From Sarcina sp. DSM 11001 (GTDB lineage: Bacteria > Bacillota > Clostridia > Lachnospirales > Lachnospiraceae), in contig NZ_FNFZ01000020.1 of assembly GCF_900101015.1 (NCBI RefSeq), positions 1-64,000 on the forward strand: 64,000 bases of DNA, read 5' to 3'. The position numbers were made by a program, and so were the translations under genes. The notes below the pieces were generated by a model. It was not told the origin of the DNA. It did no database searches and was given only the letters and a program-made list of their open reading frames with translations. Below are positions 61,601 to 64,000 of this stretch, one piece after another. Every line of letters begins with the position of its first letter. The stretch's first letter is position 1.

Positions 61601-63001
61601 ATGAAAACAGTAATTTGTGGCGGGATCGTTGTGACGGACACGCAGATGTCCGAAAAAGATATTATCCTGGAGAATGGCCTGATCGCGGACGTTACGGAGC
61701 ACGCAGACAGGCAGAAATGGCTTTCTTCCGGAGCTGAGGTGATCGATGCCGGTGGCAGATATGTCCTGCCCGGTGCAGTGGACGTCCACACCCATATGGA
61801 CCTGGACGTCGGGATCGCCCGCGTCATTGATGATTTTTACGACGGCACAGTGGCGGCAGCCTGCGGCGGGACGACGACCATAGTGGATCATATGGCATTC
61901 GGTCCCGGGGGATGCAGTCCCTGGCATCAGGTGAAGGAATATCACCGGCTGGCGGACGGGAATGCTGTGGTGGACTACGGCTTTCACGGGGTGCTGCAGC
62001 ATGTCGATGACAGCGTCCTTGATGACATGGTGCAGATTGCCAGAGATGAGGGAATCACCAGCTTCAAGGCCTATATGACCTACGACTACAGGCTGGACGA
62101 TCTGGATCTGATGAAGGTCTTAAAGCGGGCGGCAGTGGAGAGGATCCTGATCGCGTCGCACTGTGAAAACCATGGGATCGTGACTTTCTTCAGGGAGAAG
62201 TTTGTCAGGGAGGGAAAGACGCAGGCGAGTTGGCATCCCCTCAGCCGTCCATCGGCCGCGGAAGCGGAAGCGGTCAGCCGATTCCTTTATCTTGCCCGGG
62301 CTGCCGGGGACGCACCGGTCTATATCGTGCATCTCTCTACCCGGGAAGGCCTGGAGGAAATAAGGCGGGCAAGAGCCGCCGGGCAGACGCATGTCGGGGC
62401 TGAGACCTGCCCCCAGTATCTGCTCCTGGACGAGAAGCTTTATGAGGATCCGCAGGAAGGCCTGAAAGCGATCATGGCTCCTCCTCTCCGGAAGCAGGAG
62501 GACCGGGAGGCCCTCTGGGAGGCTTTGGCGAAAAATGAACTGGACACAGTCGCCACAGACCACTGCCCCTTTACCTTTGCAAAACAGAAACAGCAGGGGG
62601 CACTGGATTTCACCCGCTGCCCCAGCGGCGCGCCGGGAGTGGAGGAACGCCTCATTCTCCTGTACTCGGAAGGCGTTGTAAAAGGGAGGATCACTCTGCC
62701 TCAGCTGGTGAAATACGCCTGCTCGAATCCTGCCCGGGCCGCCGGCCTGTATCCCCGCAAAGGGACCATAGAGAGCGGGGCGGACGCGGATCTGGTGATC
62801 CTGGATCCTGAAAAAGAATGGACGCTCACGACAGGGCGGATGCACGGGGCTTCGGATTATACCTGTTATGAGGGCATGAAGATCAAAGGTGCCATCGAGC
62901 AGGTACTTCTGAGAGGAAAGACCATAGTACAGGACGGCGCGTTTACCGGGAAGAGGGGAGACGGGCAGTACCTGCGCCGGGGGATCAGTTCGCTGGCCTG
63001 A
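61601..63001 (+). CDS. Dihydropyrimidinase / hydantoinase-family cyclic amidohydrolase
   Basis: The 466-residue amidohydrolase has the metal motif DVHTHMD (~60), carboxylated Lys156 in SFKAYMTYD, HCENHG, YIVHLSTREG and the final metal Asp in ATDHCPFTF. It opens hydantoin, dihydropyrimidine or related rings. In many Clostridia such a gene (often called hyuA or ssnA-linked) accompanies selenium-dependent molybdenum hydroxylases for purine breakdown. The MocA-like and NifS-like genes that follow fit that setting. The start ATG 61601 has no strong ribosome binding site (gggtttg). Confidence 0.9.
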   Translation: MKTVICGGIVVTDTQMSEKDIILENGLIADVTEHADRQKWLSSGAEVIDAGGRYVLPGAVDVHTHMDLDVGIARVIDDFYDGTVAAACGGTTTIVDHMAFGPGGCSPWHQVKEYHRLADGNAVVDYGFHGVLQHVDDSVLDDMVQIARDEGITSFKAYMTYDYRLDDLDLMKVLKRAAVERILIASHCENHGIVTFFREKFVREGKTQASWHPLSRPSAAEAEAVSRFLYLARAAGDAPVYIVHLSTREGLEEIRRARAAGQTHVGAETCPQYLLLDEKLYEDPQEGLKAIMAPPLRKQEDREALWEALAKNELDTVATDHCPFTFAKQKQQGALDFTRCPSGAPGVEERLILLYSEGVVKGRITLPQLVKYACSNPARAAGLYPRKGTIESGADADLVILDPEKEWTLTTGRMHGASDYTCYEGMKIKGAIEQVLLRGKTIVQDGAFTGKRGDGQYLRRGISSLA

Positions 63002-63070
63002 AAGAGGATCTGAGTATTAAGTAGGACCTGTGCCCGTCATACAGACGCGAAAACAGACGCTGTGACAGTT

Positions 63071-63192
63071 ACGGTGCCAGATGCAATAACAGGCACAATG
63101 TCAGACAATATGGCAGGCACGGTGCCGGATGCGATAACATGCACAATATCAGACAATAGGGCAGGCACGGTACCGGAAATGATAAGGGCACG
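63071..63192 (+). repeat. 48-bp tandem repeat running into the MocA-like gene
   Basis: Units at 63071-63118 and 63119-63166 (acggtgccagatgc...tggcaggc) differ at six positions. A decaying third copy begins at 63167 and continues across the start codon at 63193. The Met/Thr/Asp-rich first residues of the protein (MSDEMTNSMTDTM) derive from it. Confidence 0.88.
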
Positions 63193-63831
63193 ATGTCAGA
63201 TGAAATGACAAATTCAATGACAGACACGATGATAAAAAGGATCGGCTGCATCCTCATGGCATCAGGGTCCTCTGTGCGCTATGGGAAAAACAAGCTCATG
63301 GAGAAGCTGGACGGCAGGGAGGTCATTCTGCATACTGCCGGGAACCTGATGGAGGCGGGATTCGGCCCGCTTGCTGTGACCAGAAGCGAAGAAGTAAAAG
63401 AGCTGTTAGACCGGGAAGGTATTCCCTGCCTTCTTCATGACGGCGCCCGGAAAAGCGATACCATGCACGCGGGAATCCGGAATCTGGATCCGGATGCGGC
63501 AGGCTATTTGTTCATGCCTGCCGACCAGCCCCTCGTCCTGCCCGCTTCCCTGCGGAAGCTGGCGGACCGGTTCGCAGCCTGTCCTTCCCGGGCGATAAGG
63601 CTCGGCTTTGAAAAGACTGCGGGCAGCCCGGTCCTCTTCCCTGCTTACTTCAGAGATGACCTGTTGTCCTATACAGGTGACCGCGGGGGCATGGAAGTCC
63701 TGAGACAAAAGCACCTGCCCTGTGATGTTGTACAGGCATCTTTTACCTGGGAGCTGTGGGATGTGGATACTCCTGAAAAAATGGAAATGGTAAAAAAAGC
63801 CTGGTTCAGTCATAAAGCCTGTTTCAGTTGA
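63193..63831 (+). CDS. MocA-like molybdenum cofactor nucleotidyltransferase
   Basis: The 212-residue protein has the nucleotidyltransferase signature ILMASGSSVRYGKNKLMEKL, a DxD-like FMPADQPLVLP and GSPVLFPAYFRDDLLSYTGDRGG. It belongs to the MocA/MobA-like family that attaches CMP (or another nucleotide) to molybdopterin for xanthine-dehydrogenase-type enzymes. ATG 63193 has aaggg upstream; ATG 63229, which begins the conserved MIKRIGCILMASG, is an alternative. Between the hydantoinase and a NifS-like gene, it points to a molybdenum hydroxylase gene beyond the window. Confidence 0.85.
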   Translation: MSDEMTNSMTDTMIKRIGCILMASGSSVRYGKNKLMEKLDGREVILHTAGNLMEAGFGPLAVTRSEEVKELLDREGIPCLLHDGARKSDTMHAGIRNLDPDAAGYLFMPADQPLVLPASLRKLADRFAACPSRAIRLGFEKTAGSPVLFPAYFRDDLLSYTGDRGGMEVLRQKHLPCDVVQASFTWELWDVDTPEKMEMVKKAWFSHKACFS

Positions 63832-63904
63832 TCAGGAAAAGACCAGTTCAGGAAAAAGATCCGTCCATGAAAAGACCAGTCAGGAAAGACATAAGAGGAG
63901 TATC

Positions 63905-64000
63905 GTGAACACAGATCAGGATCAGAATGTAATGATTTATCTGGACAACGCCGCCACGACCATGCAGAAACCTTCCTGCGTAGTCAGCGCCGTAACAGAA
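63905..64000 (+). CDS. NifS-like cysteine desulfurase / class V aminotransferase, N-terminus (runs off window)
   Basis: Thirty-two residues are visible from GTG 63905, preceded by agaggag. The sequence MIYLDNAATTMQKPSCVVSA is the typical start of NifS/SufS/CsdB PLP enzymes (YLDNAATTxxKP). In molybdenum hydroxylase clusters such a protein supplies the sulfido (or selenido) ligand of the cofactor. The catalytic Lys and Cys lie outside the window. Confidence 0.88.
   Translation, partial: MNTDQDQNVMIYLDNAATTMQKPSCVVSAVTE

Overview
The window looks like chromosome from an anaerobic Bacillota (Clostridia, probably Lachnospiraceae or a close relative). This is inferred from gene content and style: strong Shine-Dalgarno sites, ATG/GTG/TTG starts, hairpin-plus-T terminators, a fused [4Fe-4S] L-serine dehydratase, SbcCD, a vWA lipoprotein, a DUF6273-type sensor kinase, and the start of a purine/hydantoin Mo-enzyme accessory cluster. 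No phage, conjugative element or CRISPR array was seen. The only clear mobile element is an IS1380-type fragment cut by the left edge.

Layout. 1-3.2 kb: IS end and a secreted Lys-rich protein with an alpha/alpha-barrel domain. 3.4-19.6 kb: an anaerobic respiration island. It encodes a degenerate metallo-beta-lactamase-fold protein, a Tat-exported molybdenum catalytic subunit, a four-cluster ferredoxin subunit, an NrfD membrane anchor and a TatA/B-like protein. It continues with a divergent polyferredoxin, a GAF-histidine kinase and LuxR-type regulator, TatA and TatC, FixC and FixX, a MenA/UbiA-type prenyltransferase, a polyprenyl diphosphate synthase and a radical SAM enzyme. The island appears to carry enzyme, exporter, regulators and part of a dedicated quinone supply together. 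20-24 kb: ComB-like phosphatase, glutaredoxin, acidic surface protein, ThrE-type exporter. 24.4-31 kb: a five-gene acyl/peptidyl assembly cluster (esterase, two free-standing condensation-like enzymes, acyl carrier protein, AMP-forming ligase). 31-35 kb: glycogen synthase with a very unusual N-terminal tail, and serine dehydratase.

35.6-37.3 kb holds what I judge the most exciting locus. A roughly 115-nt RNA with tRNA-like arms but a closing stem in place of an acceptor stem is followed by a complete tRNA-Glu(CUC)-like gene and then a Ro60/TROVE-like vWA protein (DUF2828 type). This resembles the bacterial Ro60-Y RNA pairing, with a different protein family.

37.4-45.6 kb: Y-family polymerase, Uma2-family nuclease, SbcC and SbcD. 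45.9-51 kb: S41-protease-like and vWA lipoproteins. 51.5-57 kb: HAD phosphatase, a MobA-hydrolase fusion, and a membrane-anchored 5'-nucleotidase. 57-61 kb: a transmembrane Ser/Thr kinase and a GH2 glycosidase. 61.6-64 kb: hydantoinase, MocA-like nucleotidyltransferase and the start of a NifS-like desulfurase.

A theme across the window is two- to four-copy tandem duplications (11-61 bp units) in intergenic DNA and at gene ends. At several places these change or copy the 3' end of a gene.
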